Of a stretch of DNA of 64,000 bases, positions 63,860 to 64,000 are shown one piece after another. Below the pieces are notes generated by a model that had not been told where the DNA came from, searched no databases, and saw only the letters and a program-made list of their open reading frames with translations. Source of the DNA: Haloarcula pellucida (GTDB taxonomy: Archaea > Halobacteriota > Halobacteria > Halobacteriales > Haloarculaceae); NCBI RefSeq assembly GCF_014647235.1, contig NZ_BMOU01000004.1, forward strand, positions 379 to 64,378, written 5' to 3'. The number at the start of each line of letters is the position of its first letter. Positions within the stretch are counted from its first letter, which is position 1. A program made the translations under genes and the position numbers.

Positions 63860-64000
63860 GTCCGGGCGGAGTATCGGACCGGCGGTAAGCGTTTCGAAAC
63901 AGGGGGCCAAACTGTTGGGGGCAGTTCTCGCAGTGGAAGTATTTCGGCAAAAACTACCAACGGAGTTTTACGAAAGGCAAACGCTATGTTTGTGAATCGG
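63860..64000. other. Upstream region of gatC at the window edge
   Basis: AT-richer than the genes, with a purine-rich stretch near 63930-63985. It presumably contains the gatC promoter. No gene can be supported before the window ends. Confidence 0.4.

Overview
The window is chromosomal DNA from a halophilic archaeon of class Halobacteria, most likely Haloarcula-like. The reading frames are GC-rich at third positions and the proteins are strongly acidic. Several small families typical of haloarchaea are present (HalOD1 output domains, DUF5786- and DUF5798-like proteins, UPF0058). Many genes look leaderless, with a TATA box about 25-30 nt before the start codon. Archaeal housekeeping genes include eIF1A, FttA (aCPSF1), Orc1/Cdc6, RNase P component 4, SRP RNA and the start of a gatCA operon.

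Region 1 (0.3-13.7 kb) starts with eIF1A and UPF0058. A stress/catabolic neighbourhood follows: a BKACE-type beta-keto acid cleavage enzyme, a VOC ring-cleavage dioxygenase with an iron alcohol dehydrogenase, an MFS transporter, a CoA-disulfide-reductase-like flavoprotein, an HxlR regulator with N-terminal cysteines, and an SDR. A motif of the form GTNAC-N5-GTNAC lies at three promoter regions here, one of them on the HxlR gene's own TATA box. After this come small regulators (DUF7344-like, HalOD1, TrmB). Region 2 (13.9-26.9 kb) carries a Tat-exported PQQ-propeller protein, a BolA/glutaredoxin pair, FttA, a DHH phosphoesterase, two VIT/CCC1-like proteins, two tandem-domain universal stress proteins, a P2-type Ca2+-ATPase-like pump and DUF211.

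Region 3 (26.9-29.05 kb) is a probable replication origin: an orc1/cdc6 gene flanked by six copies of a 22-bp GC-rich repeat, four in one orientation and two inverted. Region 4 (29.06-37.6 kb) is a complete branched-chain-type ABC importer (substrate-binding protein, two permeases, two ATPases) next to proline dehydrogenase, a Bat-like HTH_10 regulator and delta-1-pyrroline-5-carboxylate dehydrogenase. A 14-bp CCGWCCATGGWCGG motif lies just upstream of the promoters of the importer, the regulator and the P5C dehydrogenase. This suggests one proline (or related amino acid) uptake-and-degradation regulon.

After a methyltransferase, a duplicated-domain protein and KatG, the sequence becomes AT-richer from about 41.75 to 51.9 kb. 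The part from 43.62 to 51.80 kb is an element integrated in tRNA-Arg(TCG). The intact tRNA is at 51.8 kb, and three decayed copies of its 3' end lie at 43.62-43.86 kb. No integrase is visible. The cargo is a start-less DUF262/DUF1524 (GmrSD-like) remnant, a DUF4238 gene in two overlapping frames, several small membrane proteins, a coiled-coil/HTH protein, a kinase-like protein and mostly unrecognised genes.

Region 6 (52-64 kb) is core genome again: a KaiC-like ATPase, DUF5798-like protein, SRP 7S RNA, MscS channel, CRM-domain protein, RNase P Rnp4, two GT4 glycosyltransferases around an MFS transporter, a pair of paralogous HtpX-like M48 proteases with matching TATA boxes, and gatA/gatC. A small inverted-repeat element abuts the gatA stop codon.
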